Source: a virus
Strand: one strand, 5' to 3'
Virus record (IMG/VR): IMGVR_UViG_3300046787_000508
Location: 62,001-126,000 of that record
DNA: 64,000 nt
The notes beneath the pieces were generated by a model, which was not told the origin of the DNA, made no database searches, and worked only from the letters and a program-made list of their open reading frames with translations. Every line of letters begins with the position of its first letter. Position 1 is the stretch's first letter. Shown piece after piece: positions 63,905-64,000 of this stretch. The translations under genes and the position numbers were made by a program.

Positions 63905-64000
63905 ATGTCATATTTCCGTTCATACTTTAACAAAAACAACACGTTAGTAAAAGACTCTCAGATTAATACCGCTAAAAATCCAAATACCGAGATATTCTAT
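63905..64000 (+). CDS. Start of a gene cut by the window edge
   Basis: An ATG opens a frame of 32 codons that is still open at the window end. The visible product begins MSYFRSYFNKNNTLVKDSQ and continues with Asn/Thr-rich sequence. A late-type box lies 11 nt upstream, so a virion protein is likely. Too little is visible for a family call. Confidence 0.6.
   Translation, partial: MSYFRSYFNKNNTLVKDSQINTAKNPNTEIFY

Overview
The window is part of the genome of a large, AT-rich, contractile-tailed (myovirus) phage of the broad T4-like group. The diagnostic set is a T4-type replication and recombination block (ribonucleotide reductase NrdA/NrdB, gp41-like helicase, 5'-3' exonuclease, UvsX, gp32, family B DNA polymerase), T4-type tail genes (gp6, gp25, gp53-like, tail tube gp19, tail sheath gp18, tape measure with gp26/gp51-like chaperones) and a gp55-like late sigma factor. 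The host is probably a member of the Bacteroidota. Indirect signs are the low GC, the scarcity of strong Shine-Dalgarno sequences, RNR subunits of the type common in that phylum and in eukaryotes, and one promoter-like site (53281-53312) matching the TTTG-N20-TAnnTTTG layout. No capsid, portal or terminase gene is recognised, so this is a fragment of a larger genome.

Layout. 1-4226 (minus): baseplate genes (an edge-truncated virion protein, gp6, gp25). 4315-12575 (minus): nucleotide metabolism and replication (nrdA, nrdB, helicase, a duplicated-domain protein, exonuclease, uvsX, gp32), closed off by hairpin terminators on both sides. 12678-14863 (minus): LamG protein, Dps-like protein and two small virion-type proteins. 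14906-29163 (minus): two giant baseplate proteins (1916 and 1585 residues) flanking a gp53-like protein, then tape measure, tail chaperones with a probable +1 frameshift, and tail tube. 29164-29475: a non-coding stretch with repeats and hairpins. 29476-34332: tail sheath, a tiny opposite-strand gene and two connector or tail-completion candidates. 34382-41205: SNF2 helicase, nuclease-like protein, a neck-type protein and DNA polymerase in alternating orientation. 41302-49799 (minus): host-recognition module (BppU-like N-terminal-type protein, fibre proteins, and a 1621-residue mosaic adhesin with proline-threonine linkers). 49853-53278 (plus): five virion- or assembly-type genes. 53330-59846 (plus): accessory and early-type genes (three glycosyltransferases, dUTPase, PhoH-like ATPase, a nucleophile-less HAD-like protein) ending in the late sigma factor. 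59867-64000 (plus): virion genes including a gp5-like baseplate spike or hub protein.

The most interesting signal is regulatory. A motif with core TATTTATA, often extended to GATATTTATA or CTATTTATA, lies just upstream of most virion operons, always reading toward the gene and on both strands. It is absent from the replication genes. It is the reverse complement of the T4 late box TATAAATA, and the window also encodes a gp55-like late sigma factor. Other points worth a look are an OmpA-like domain inside a baseplate protein, a cysteine-free gp32 ending in a bacterial SSB-type tip, a +1 frameshift site in the tail chaperone pair, and a repeat-rich untranslated region between the sheath and tube genes.

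All assignments come from reading translations and DNA by eye. No database search or structure prediction was run, so distant-family calls are inference.
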